Origin: a virus
Virus record (IMG/VR): IMGVR_UViG_3300023174_002543
Coordinates: 303,105-367,104 of that record
Reading direction: 5' to 3' (one strand)
Length of the DNA: 64,000 bases
Shown: positions 44,872 to 52,641 of the stretch, one piece after another
Numbering within the stretch: position 1 is the stretch's first letter
Layout: each line of letters starts with the position of its first letter
The notes under the pieces: generated by a model
The model's input: only the letters and a program-made list of their open reading frames with translations
Database searches by the model: none
What the model was told of the DNA's origin: nothing
Made by a program: the position numbers and the translations under genes

Positions 44872-44905
44872 CTCTACTCAATTCTAAATATATGAATGAG
44901 TAGAG
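44872..44905 (+). promoter_or_regulatory. Late promoter inside a 9-bp inverted repeat covering the start codon
   Basis: Arms CTCTACTCA (44872-44880) and TGAGTAGAG (44897-44905) flank TCTAAATA (44883-44890). The 3' arm includes ATG 44896. Read-through from the nuclease gene would pair the start codon; a late transcript would not contain the 5' arm. It may also attenuate the upstream message. Confidence 0.65.
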
Positions 44906-45033
44906 AATATACATTGCTTGATTGGATAAGTGATTTGCCACCAAGAGTTTTCTTTTGGGGAGTAGTTGCTATTGTTTTAGGATCGTGGACATTTGCAATG
45001 GCTATTATTTTGATTTATCTTCGTTTTTTCTAA
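44896..45033 (+). CDS. Small single-span membrane protein, 45 residues
   Basis: A short frame opening MSREYTLLDWISDLPPRVFF, then a hydrophobic span (about residues 19-43) ending RFF. ATG lies five bases after TCTAAATA. The 3' end overlaps the convergent gene by 29 bases. Its position after the exported nuclease could mean an envelope or lysis function; that is only context. Confidence 0.6.
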   Translation: MSREYTLLDWISDLPPRVFFWGVVAIVLGSWTFAMAIILIYLRFF

Positions 45034-45835
45034 ATTCTTCCTCTTCACGCTCTCGTCTTTCTTGGTTAGCTCTTGACCAATTTAAATGTTCTTGTTTTCG
45101 TTCTTGTCGTTTTTTAGCCAATACATCAGGTTCTAATTCAGGCCATCTTACTTTTCTATCGTGTGATATGTAGGCAAACAATGCAACCATTGCAAGCCCT
45201 ACTATTAGTACTGCGCCGGCCCACAATAAATCTTCCATCATGGCTTTCATTTTTTGTCTTTTTCGTTCGGCAATTATTTGGTCAGCACGAACTTTCTTAG
45301 TAAAAAGAACTTTTTGTTCCTTACTAAGTTGTGTCATCATCTCATTGACCTCAGTATATAATGCCCCGAGTTCCGGTGGACTCTGATAAATCATAATCTC
45401 ACGTAATTCAACACCCATTTGGTCTAATTGTTTTTTCATTAAGACACGTTGCAATGCCCTTTTACCTAGACTATCATCACCGGTGTATAATTCTTCACGA
45501 CTTCTACGTTCTTCTTCATCAAGCAATATCATGCACTTATAGTAATTGTCGTAATAGGTACCTAGATGTTCACCTAATTCAGTATAGATACTAGTGGTCT
45601 CACCTTGCTTTTTGTTTAATTCAATTACACGATTTTTTTCTTCTATATATGCATTTTTTTGTGCAGTACTAGCAGGCTTATCCGGTGGGTGTAGTTTATG
45701 AAATTGGTCGTCAAGGTCCTTGAGGACGCCCTTAACATCCCCAGCTGCACTTTTAATATCTTTGTATAGCTGGCACCCCTTCTTAACGGCGGCTACCGCC
45801 CCGTTGGCAAGGGCGAAGAGGGTTAGAGGATCCAC
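45005..45835 (-). CDS. Membrane-anchored coiled-coil protein, 276 residues
   Basis: Starts at GTG 45835 (AAGG upstream). An N-terminal hydrophobic patch, a long charged helical region, one transmembrane segment near residues 206-224 (LLWAGAVLIVGLAMVALFAY), and a highly charged C-terminal tail. Unknown function; last gene of the membrane-protein operon. Confidence 0.55.
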   Translation of the reverse strand: MDPLTLFALANGAVAAVKKGCQLYKDIKSAAGDVKGVLKDLDDQFHKLHPPDKPASTAQKNAYIEEKNRVIELNKKQGETTSIYTELGEHLGTYYDNYYKCMILLDEEERRSREELYTGDDSLGKRALQRVLMKKQLDQMGVELREIMIYQSPPELGALYTEVNEMMTQLSKEQKVLFTKKVRADQIIAERKRQKMKAMMEDLLWAGAVLIVGLAMVALFAYISHDRKVRWPELEPDVLAKKRQERKQEHLNWSRANQERREREEEEFRKNEDKSK

Positions 45836-45847
45836 CTTAGTGGCTCT

Positions 45848-46438
45848 TTAAAAGAATAGAAATATACCCTGTGCTGAAAGTAATAATCCTAGACCGGCAA
45901 CAAAGAAACTGCCCCAGAACATTGACATACTAACTGCAAGGATACTTGCTGATAACACAACAATACTTAGTTGGTACATAGTACTTGCATAACCAATCCA
46001 TGGGCTGCGCTTTTTGGCTTCGTCACGTTCAGCTTCTAACTTACGTGCTTTTTCCATTAATTCAACTTTACCTTCACCGGTCTTTGGATCAGATTCATAA
46101 CGGTCGATCTTAGCTTTTAATTTTTCAATTTTATCTACTTGCTTGCGTTCTATAGCATTTTCTAGTGATATTTCAGCTAGTGTTTGTTTGATACTCTTTG
46201 CTTGATAAAACGCCCATACGTTATTTGCTTTGATTGTATTGTTTAATGTTAAACTACTCAATGTACCACCGTACCAGCTATTTACTGCTAATAACAATGC
46301 AAATATAGAAATAACCATACCGGCTTTATCTTTTAGTTTAGCCTCACGTTCGCTACGTGAACCGACCGGCGGCTTAGGTGCATTTGGATCTTTTGGTTGT
46401 TTGTTTACTAAATTCAATACGCTATCTATTAATGCCAT
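45848..46438 (-). CDS. DUF4337-like membrane protein
   Basis: A 196-residue protein with one N-terminal transmembrane segment (MVISIFALLLAV), a charged coiled-coil, and two C-terminal spans. This layout matches DUF4337 proteins, found in bacteria and phages, function unknown. AAAGGAG precedes ATG 46438. Confidence 0.65.
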   Translation of the reverse strand: MALIDSVLNLVNKQPKDPNAPKPPVGSRSEREAKLKDKAGMVISIFALLLAVNSWYGGTLSSLTLNNTIKANNVWAFYQAKSIKQTLAEISLENAIERKQVDKIEKLKAKIDRYESDPKTGEGKVELMEKARKLEAERDEAKKRSPWIGYASTMYQLSIVVLSASILAVSMSMFWGSFFVAGLGLLLSAQGIFLFF

Positions 46439-46463
46439 TTTTGACTCCTTTATATATTTTTTA

Positions 46464-46721
46464 TTATGCTAAACTTGCTAAACTAATTAAACCATTTATT
46501 GCGGTATTCATTAATATCAAGTTGTCCTGCTCTACCATATGTTGGTTGATATTTAATTCTCTTTGGATATCTTTAATCAACTCTATATATTCTTCTCTAC
46601 TAATCTCACCCTTCATACACATCTCTGTGTATTCATGTACCTTAGCGGCAGCATCAGTTACATCTGGGTTTCTACTATTTACACTTGCTAATTCTTCTTG
46701 GTGTTGCTGTACTGTGCTCAT
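46464..46721 (-). CDS. Small helical protein, 85 residues
   Basis: Opens MSTVQQHQEELASVNSRNP; helical, with a hydrophobic C-terminus. ATGA overlap with the lipoprotein gene upstream. Function unknown. Confidence 0.55.
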   Translation of the reverse strand: MSTVQQHQEELASVNSRNPDVTDAAAKVHEYTEMCMKGEISREEYIELIKDIQRELNINQHMVEQDNLILMNTAINGLISLASLA

Positions 46722-47125
46722 CTTGGTTTACTCCCCTCACTTTTTTGCATAGTATTTGCGGATTCTTCTATGTTCTTAAATTTAATTTTACAAAACACAG
46801 GACTTACTGTTCCGCTATCATATTTGTCAGATAATCCCTTTACCATATCATTTAGTTCAACTGTTGCCTTTTGCATTGGTTTATTATGTGGTAAGTGTTC
46901 TGCATAGTGCATTAAAAATGAACTAGTGTACGCTAATTCTTTTGCTACCCTTTTAGATTCTACTACGTCACTGCATTTATCTTTAGCAACGCCGGCTTTA
47001 GTTCTAATTTCAGTGATTAATTTATATTCATTACTGTCATACTTCATTAAGTATGCATCTATTGCATCATTAAATGTAGCACATCCCGTTAATAATATTA
47101 CTGCTATTAATAGTAACTTTTTCAT
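46718..47125 (-). CDS. Lipoprotein, 135 residues
   Basis: A lipoprotein signal MKKLLLIAVILLTGC with lipobox Cys15. The mature part is helical and charged. It overlaps neighbours as ATGA on both sides, in an operon with another lipoprotein. A lysis or envelope role is plausible from context. Confidence 0.65.
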   Translation of the reverse strand: MKKLLLIAVILLTGCATFNDAIDAYLMKYDSNEYKLITEIRTKAGVAKDKCSDVVESKRVAKELAYTSSFLMHYAEHLPHNKPMQKATVELNDMVKGLSDKYDSGTVSPVFCKIKFKNIEESANTMQKSEGSKPR

Positions 47126-47409
47126 TTAACGCTTTCAAATATATTTTTCTGTAGTTGGTACCATTCAATCCAGGTATCAAGTTTAACTGCACACTCATAA
47201 TAAGTTGAATAGTTGATTGAAATTGTATTTGATATATCACTTAATTTTGCATCCTCTTTTAGTTTTTGTAAATTAGGACAATTCTCCATTGCTATTTTAC
47301 TAGGACTATCCGGGAAGTTTTGCTTTACAGGAACGGTGGTACTGCATCCTGTGGCTAAGAATGCAAGCACAATAAAAATTAATAATACAAACCATTTAAT
47401 TAAGTTCAT
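47122..47409 (-). CDS. Spanin-like lipoprotein (Rz1-type candidate), 95 residues
   Basis: A lipoprotein signal ending LATGC (Cys22) is followed by STTVPVKQNFPDSP and MENCPNLQKL, a pattern seen in small phage lipoproteins annotated as outer-membrane spanin. The start overlaps the upstream stop as TAATG. Candidate partner: the membrane protein at 47810-48271. Confidence 0.6.
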   Translation of the reverse strand: MNLIKWFVLLIFIVLAFLATGCSTTVPVKQNFPDSPSKIAMENCPNLQKLKEDAKLSDISNTISINYSTYYECAVKLDTWIEWYQLQKNIFESVK

Positions 47410-47813
47410 TATTTTCCTTGCTGAGCCATATAATCTGCACCTGATATCGTAGTAACAGGACTGCTTAATTTACGCATTTTTTGCTTTTCTTTTTGATATT
47501 GTTGCCCTGGTTGCATAAAACTCTTACGGTCACTCTTTAATCTATCCATTATGGCACGGACTTGTTCTCTATAGATATCTAATTTACTTTGTAATGGTAA
47601 ACTATCTTGTGGATCTGTTGCCACACCCTTACCAACTAGGTCAGGGCTAATACCGCGTTGTTCTAATTTCTGTAGTAATTCTTCTTTGTATTGTTTTAAT
47701 AATCCCAATTCTTTAGCATCTAAATTACTGCGAACTACTGCCAATTGGTCAGCACTATAGCCACTGTATGGGTTAGAACCACGACCTTCATTAATTATTT
47801 CATTTATTTTCAT
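47409..47813 (-). CDS. Putative virion protein with capsid-targeting-like N-terminus, 134 residues
   Basis: Opens MKINEIINE-GRGSNPYS, matching the I-x-E cleavage rule, then a basic helical body. It is oddly placed between two membrane genes and overlaps both. Similar N-termini occur at 2026, 43127 and elsewhere. Confidence 0.5.
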   Translation of the reverse strand: MKINEIINEGRGSNPYSGYSADQLAVVRSNLDAKELGLLKQYKEELLQKLEQRGISPDLVGKGVATDPQDSLPLQSKLDIYREQVRAIMDRLKSDRKSFMQPGQQYQKEKQKMRKLSSPVTTISGADYMAQQGK

Positions 47814-48271
47814 TTTTTTGGAGCCTCTGCTGAATCATTGTGTGCTTTAATAAATTCGCTAGGAATTGGACACTCACCGCCGGGTGCGAATTTAGTATCA
47901 TATTTTGTGACTTCACGGTCTATGTACTGTTTAATAACTATCCCTTTTTCTCGGATAATCTTAACTTTTTGTTGTGCTTTATTATCCAGTTTTACATTGG
48001 CCTGTTTAGATTGTTCCTCTGCTATTGCTATTTTAGCCTGCATATCGGCAACACGCTTACGCCATTCCATTTCAGTTCCATATCCACCGGCAAAATATAC
48101 CCCTAATAATATGAACAATAGTGATATGATGCGTATTATTTGCTGATAAGGGACTAAAACTGGGAATAATTTTAGTAAAAAACTAGCCATGTACAGGACT
48201 ATCCCAGTTGCTATAATAGCAAAGATAGTCATGTGTAAATAAAGATCGGGTATAAAGTTGAGTATCCACAT
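47810..48271 (-). CDS. Membrane protein, possible inner-membrane spanin or lysis protein
   Basis: A 153-residue protein with two N-terminal spans (about residues 10-35 and 44-64), a charged coiled-coil (VADMQAKIAIAEEQSKQAN) and a C-terminal TKYDTKFAPGGECPIP segment known from phage proteins of unknown role. The coiled-coil periplasmic part fits an i-spanin; two spans are less usual. ATG lies seven bases after ACTAAATA within a small inverted repeat. Confidence 0.5.
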   Translation of the reverse strand: MWILNFIPDLYLHMTIFAIIATGIVLYMASFLLKLFPVLVPYQQIIRIISLLFILLGVYFAGGYGTEMEWRKRVADMQAKIAIAEEQSKQANVKLDNKAQQKVKIIREKGIVIKQYIDREVTKYDTKFAPGGECPIPSEFIKAHNDSAEAPKK

Positions 48272-48289
48272 ATACTACTATTTAGTATA
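48271..48289 (-). promoter_or_regulatory. Late promoter within a 7-bp inverted repeat
   Basis: Arms TATACTA/TAGTATA surround the box ACTAAATA (48286 to 48279), directly before ATG 48271; same design as at 2792, 44872 and 63192 but weaker. Confidence 0.45.
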
Positions 48290-49237
48290 GAATGTGGAAC
48301 TCCTTATCCAATCGTAGTATAATTTAAATCCGGTTTCTATATCAATTTTGGGAGCAAAATCAAAATCTCTTTGGGCTTTATTAATAGATAATTGGTTTCG
48401 ACTAGGATAAGCAACATCCTTGTCATTTACCTGTAACATTCCACCATTGGCAGTCCCTAGTACTATTTGGGCGGCTTCTAATAATGTACGGCCGTTGCCC
48501 CTAGAAATGTTATATGTCTGATTATCTGTATTTTTACTTAGTGTAGCACTAACGATACCCTCTATAGTATCATCAATGTATGTAAAATCAAGTAATTCAT
48601 TTTGACCATTAACCTGTAATGTTTCCCCTCGTATCGCTGACAAAATAAACTTGCTGACAACTCTGTCTTCCACGTCACATGGGCCATATACAGCAGAAGG
48701 ACGTATAATGGTGTAATCAAAACAGCCACGGCGATGATAGTCTTTAACCAGTTGTTCTCCTGCAAGTTTAAGAATCCCATATTGGCCTTCTGGACGACAG
48801 TTCCAACTTTCATCAGCAGTAGTATTAAATGTGCCATATACCATTGAACTACTTAGATATACAAACTTCTTAACAGTATGCTTTTTTGATAGTTCCAGCA
48901 AGTTGAGTAACCCTTCACTCATTACACGACTTCCCTGCATTGGATTCGTGTTTACTATTTTCTGTCTTGGGAAACTAGCAGTATGCACTACTATGTCAAA
49001 TTTATATGTCTCAAATAGTGCATCAATATTTGGCATACAAATATCCATTGAATGCAAGAATACATTTTCACTTAATTTATTCTTACGTTCATTCATAACG
49101 TAATCTAGTTCTTGTTTAGGAATGACTCCGTAATTAGTTCTGTTATCTGTTATCACCACTGTACACCCTAGCTTGTCAAAACTATTTGCTAAGTTGTGTC
49201 CTATAAAACCCAAACCACCGGTAATTAAAATATTCAT
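48278..49237 (-). CDS. NAD-dependent epimerase/dehydratase (extended SDR)
   Basis: A 319-residue protein with the Rossmann motif TGGLGFIG (residues 6-13), a Ser-rich SSSMVYG and the catalytic YGILK. Extended SDRs act on nucleotide sugars; a role in modifying host or virion glycans is inferred. It overlaps the upstream gene as ATGA. Confidence 0.8.
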   Translation of the reverse strand: MNILITGGLGFIGHNLANSFDKLGCTVVITDNRTNYGVIPKQELDYVMNERKNKLSENVFLHSMDICMPNIDALFETYKFDIVVHTASFPRQKIVNTNPMQGSRVMSEGLLNLLELSKKHTVKKFVYLSSSMVYGTFNTTADESWNCRPEGQYGILKLAGEQLVKDYHRRGCFDYTIIRPSAVYGPCDVEDRVVSKFILSAIRGETLQVNGQNELLDFTYIDDTIEGIVSATLSKNTDNQTYNISRGNGRTLLEAAQIVLGTANGGMLQVNDKDVAYPSRNQLSINKAQRDFDFAPKIDIETGFKLYYDWIRSSTFYTK

Positions 49238-49476
49238 TCAAACCTCAGTTTATAATAAGTTAATTGATGAGGAGTGAAGTATGCTGTTATGGTATAAAGA
49301 TGCCCATAACCATGAATCAGTCTATGCCACATTGGAGTGGGTGAACTATTTTCCATTACGTATTTACCTGCGGGAGTTTGTTGCCAATCATATATAGGAC
49401 TAGCGACCATTAAGTCCGGATCTTCTACATCACCCATTGGAATTTTATGAACAACATATTCTATTGATTCACTCAT
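49234..49476 (-). CDS. Small Y-x-L-R-F motif protein, 80 residues
   Basis: Ends FTPHQLTYYKLRFE, resembling the C-terminal motif of the small proteins at 24-25 kb. It overlaps thyA and the SDR gene as ATGA. Function unknown. Confidence 0.55.
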   Translation of the reverse strand: MSESIEYVVHKIPMGDVEDPDLMVASPIYDWQQTPAGKYVMENSSPTPMWHRLIHGYGHLYTITAYFTPHQLTYYKLRFE

Positions 49477-50387
49477 ACCGCCATTTGGGCCTTAATTGAA
49501 TCATAAGACTTATAGTCTTCCAACTGAATATCGTTCATGGTAAACTTGTCTATATCTTTAACATTACTATTAAGAAATAATGTAGGCAACGGTAATGGTG
49601 CACGTGTTAATTGTTCACGTACTTGTTCAACATGATTTTGATAGATATGTGTATCACCGGTACTAATGATAAGTTCACCTACTTTTAAATCACATACCTG
49701 TGCAATTAAGTGTGTAAGTAATGCATAACTAGCAATATTGAACGGTAGACCCAAGAATACATCTACACTACGTTGATACATATGACAAGATAATTCTTTA
49801 TTCTTGTTAACATAGAATTGGCTCATAACGTGACAAGGTGGTAATGCCATCTGTTCTAACTCGCCCACGTTCCAAGCACTAAGAATATGCCTGCGCCCAT
49901 TAGGATCTCGTTTAAGTCCTTCTATGAGATTTGCCAATTGGTCAACTGGTTCTGTTGTTAATTTAGCATCAAAATGAGTAACAGCATTATTCTCATGTTC
50001 CACGGTATCAACAGACCGTTTAAGTGTATACTTGTTCCAACTACGCCATTGTACTCCGTATACTCTTCCCAGATCACCTTCAAAGTTTGATTTACCTTGC
50101 CAATATGGTGCAAGTGCATTTGGTGTCCATATAGTCACAGTACCATCTTTAGTGCCATGTGTTATTTCTGCCAGTCTACGCTCATCCCCTGAACCTTCAA
50201 TAAACCAAAGTAGTTCACCTTTACAGGCTCGCCATGCTAATTTTTTGGTAGTGACGGCTGGAAAGCCCCTACGCAAATCAAAGCGAATATTACGTCCAAA
50301 CACACTAATAGTGCCAATGCCAGTTCTGTCATCTTTTGTTTCTCCGTTATCTAAAATGTCTTGTAATAAATCTAAATACTGTTTCAT
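49473..50387 (-). CDS. thyA: Thymidylate synthase ThyA
   Basis: A 304-residue enzyme that makes dTMP from dUMP. Visible motifs: DRTGIGT with FPAVTTKKL near the N-terminus, the nucleophile loop ALPPCHVMSQFYV, and the dUMP-binding QRSVDVFLGLPFN and HIYQNH. ATGA overlaps on both sides place it in an operon. Confidence 0.95.
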   Translation of the reverse strand: MKQYLDLLQDILDNGETKDDRTGIGTISVFGRNIRFDLRRGFPAVTTKKLAWRACKGELLWFIEGSGDERRLAEITHGTKDGTVTIWTPNALAPYWQGKSNFEGDLGRVYGVQWRSWNKYTLKRSVDTVEHENNAVTHFDAKLTTEPVDQLANLIEGLKRDPNGRRHILSAWNVGELEQMALPPCHVMSQFYVNKNKELSCHMYQRSVDVFLGLPFNIASYALLTHLIAQVCDLKVGELIISTGDTHIYQNHVEQVREQLTRAPLPLPTLFLNSNVKDIDKFTMNDIQLEDYKSYDSIKAQMAV

Positions 50388-50680
50388 AATTTGCCAAGTA
50401 ATCTATCTGTTTCTGGCTGTACTGTTTCAGCAATACTTTCTAAATTCAATACGAATTCAAAGCTGTTGATAAGAGGATCTAACTCATTTAGTTTACGTGA
50501 GATGACCTCTTCAACTTCGTCAGGACTTAATCCTTGTTTAAAAAGTGCTTGTATATTAATAGTATGTTGTTTCTTACCTACCATTCGTACTACAATCTTT
50601 TTAACAAATTGTACAGGAACTCTACTCTTTTCAACATCCTCAAGAATATGTTCCCATTTACTCAAAAAATCGGGTGACAT
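50384..50680 (-). CDS. Conserved T4-like phage protein, 98 residues
   Basis: A helical protein (SRVPVQFVKKIVVRMVGKKQH) resembling an uncharacterised cyanophage protein. It is coupled to thyA by ATGA. Confidence 0.6.
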   Translation of the reverse strand: MSPDFLSKWEHILEDVEKSRVPVQFVKKIVVRMVGKKQHTINIQALFKQGLSPDEVEEVISRKLNELDPLINSFEFVLNLESIAETVQPETDRLLGKL

Positions 50681-50687
50681 TATTACC

Positions 50688-51377
50688 TTAAGCAGTTACA
50701 GCTGCCTTTGCAGGACGACCACGCTTTTTAGCAACTGGTGCAGTAGTTTGTGTTGCAGTAGTGATACCTAACATATCGTTGGCTTCTTGCTGAAGTCTTG
50801 CACTTTCTGCTAGTAGTCCTTTCGCTTCAGCTTCCATACGTGCCGCTTGTGAACGTAGATTATTTGCTAATGCACTATCACCTAATACACCGTCTGCATT
50901 AGGAATATTAACTGGAGGTGTAGTTTTTGCCGCCTCTTTGTTTCTCATTCTTTGTGCAACTTGTTTAGAACTTTGCAATCCTAAACTTTGATCCATTTCA
51001 GCTAAACGTTGAACTGCTTCTTCACCTTGTTTCATCTCATCTAAGATTTTATTCAACTCATCTAACTTGATGTTAGTAGTTGGACTTGGTGTCATTACAA
51101 CTTGATTGGTTTGTACTTTCTTCAACAATCCTTCTTTATGAAGAACTTGTAAAATAATTTTACCATCATTAGTATGAGTGCGGTTCAATGCATCTGCTAG
51201 GTTTTCACTGTTTTGACCAATATCACTTTCGATACACTTCATTAATGGGTCATGTATATGTCTGTTTAATGATTCAGTATACACTACTAATGCCATGTGG
51301 TCTTCACCTGGTACTTCTCTGAATACGATTGCAACCTTACGGTCACTGATTTTTCCTACGTGTCTTAAAAAACTCAT
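50688..51377 (-). CDS. Phage protein with C-terminal AT-hook, 229 residues
   Basis: Opens MSFLRHVGKISDRKVAIVFRE, a pattern of an uncharacterised T4-like cyanophage family, with a coiled-coil middle and a C-terminal KKRGRPAK AT-hook, which binds AT-rich minor grooves. A DNA-binding regulator is possible. AAGGAG precedes the start. Confidence 0.6.
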   Translation of the reverse strand: MSFLRHVGKISDRKVAIVFREVPGEDHMALVVYTESLNRHIHDPLMKCIESDIGQNSENLADALNRTHTNDGKIILQVLHKEGLLKKVQTNQVVMTPSPTTNIKLDELNKILDEMKQGEEAVQRLAEMDQSLGLQSSKQVAQRMRNKEAAKTTPPVNIPNADGVLGDSALANNLRSQAARMEAEAKGLLAESARLQQEANDMLGITTATQTTAPVAKKRGRPAKAAVTA

Positions 51378-51439
51378 AACGTTCTCCTTATGCTTATAAG
51401 CTATGTTGATATTTAATATGATTTTTACTAGTTGTAAAA

Positions 51440-51694
51440 TTAATTACCACCAGACCAACGCAATTCATATATCATTGCTTCTTTTGGGTCTTCAAAATAT
51501 ACGTATGTGTCTTCTATTATAGATAATAGATTAGATGCATCCATAGATGTTCCAAAACGCCCAGCCAATTTCTTTACTACCCAAATATAGGATTCTTCAC
51601 TCATAGGAGTATTAGATTTGATAAAATGTTTTGGTATATTACTTTTTATCTCTCTAATACCAAACCAACTTTGTGGGTCAATTTCTCTTTTCAT
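51440..51694 (-). CDS. Small Y-x-L-R-W motif protein, 84 residues
   Basis: Ends FEDPKEAMIYELRWSGGN, another member of the C-terminal-motif group seen at 24-25 kb. It overlaps the upstream gene by 17 bases. Function unknown. Confidence 0.6.
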   Translation of the reverse strand: MKREIDPQSWFGIREIKSNIPKHFIKSNTPMSEESYIWVVKKLAGRFGTSMDASNLLSIIEDTYVYFEDPKEAMIYELRWSGGN

Positions 51695-51914
51695 CTTTAA
51701 TTAAATTATAAACCATGATTGCTTGATTGAGTATATCACGTAATGCTACGTTTGTCTTAGCCTTTCGGCGAATATTACCCCACAGTTTATCTTCCATTAG
51801 TTGTTCATGTATTGATTTTTTCTTTTCAGAAATGGAAACAAGTTCACGGTCAAGTGAACCTGATTCTCTTTTATAAATAGTTTCTCCTTTATCGGGAGAT
51901 TCAAATATACTCAT
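51678..51914 (-). CDS. Small hypothetical protein, 78 residues
   Basis: A charged helical protein opening MSIFESPDKGETIYKR; ATGA overlap with the upstream gene. No family recognised. Confidence 0.55.
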   Translation of the reverse strand: MSIFESPDKGETIYKRESGSLDRELVSISEKKKSIHEQLMEDKLWGNIRRKAKTNVALRDILNQAIMVYNLIKDEKRN

Positions 51915-52321
51915 CTAGTCAATATGTCTAACATCTTGTATTTTTCGTAGGCGTCTACTGCAGCAGGATTACTATTAGTATTAGTAGGTACTACTTGCCA
52001 CCATAATTGGTCACCACCGTTAAACGGATGTTGGTAACCCATTGCACCAACAAAGGATCTAGGTTGATGAATCTTACCCTTGTACCAAAGTGTTTCTGCT
52101 AACTTTAACACATCTTCTAATTCATAATCACCTAGTTCATAGTTACCGGGCCGTGATGCAAATGGATTACCCTGAGCATGATATGCCTTTACAACATTAA
52201 TAAATTTTTCATAGTCAGGTGCGTCGGTACGTGTTACGATAAACATAACTTCCTTTTCGGACACTTCGTTTGCCATCATACTTTGCAAACAGCCACCCAA
52301 ACTTGTTCCAATGTACATCAT
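51911..52321 (-). CDS. Hypothetical protein, 136 residues
   Basis: Contains MYIGTSLGGCLQSMMANEV and PNYELGDYELEDVLKLAE-type segments; a small alpha/beta protein. Its start and stop both overlap neighbours as ATGA. Function unknown. Confidence 0.55.
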   Translation of the reverse strand: MMYIGTSLGGCLQSMMANEVSEKEVMFIVTRTDAPDYEKFINVVKAYHAQGNPFASRPGNYELGDYELEDVLKLAETLWYKGKIHQPRSFVGAMGYQHPFNGGDQLWWQVVPTNTNSNPAAVDAYEKYKMLDILTR

Positions 52322-52641
52322 GTTATTACTGCTTTCTTTTCTGCACGGTCGCTATAAATTTTTTTACCATTAACCCGAATAAAATCTACTATACCTTGAG
52401 GTGCAGTTTCAAATGCTAACTTGATTGATTCCTCAGTCAAGTCATCATCTGCATTGAATGAATAAATTTCATAACAACGCTGACTATTAGCCTTAGCCCG
52501 TAGTATCATCATTTGAATGCTAGGAGTGTCAGGTTTTTTCTTTTCGGAAAGAATACTCCACATGTATTCTTTCTCCCACTTATCCGTGTCAAACAAAAAC
52601 TCAAGACCGTACATATCCCACATTGCAAGGTATCGTTTCAT
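52318..52641 (-). CDS. Hypothetical protein, 107 residues
   Basis: Opens MKRYLAMWDMYGLEFLFD; coupled by ATGA to the halogenase gene upstream. T4-like phages have similar short proteins of unknown role. Confidence 0.55.
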   Translation of the reverse strand: MKRYLAMWDMYGLEFLFDTDKWEKEYMWSILSEKKKPDTPSIQMMILRAKANSQRCYEIYSFNADDDLTEESIKLAFETAPQGIVDFIRVNGKKIYSDRAEKKAVIT

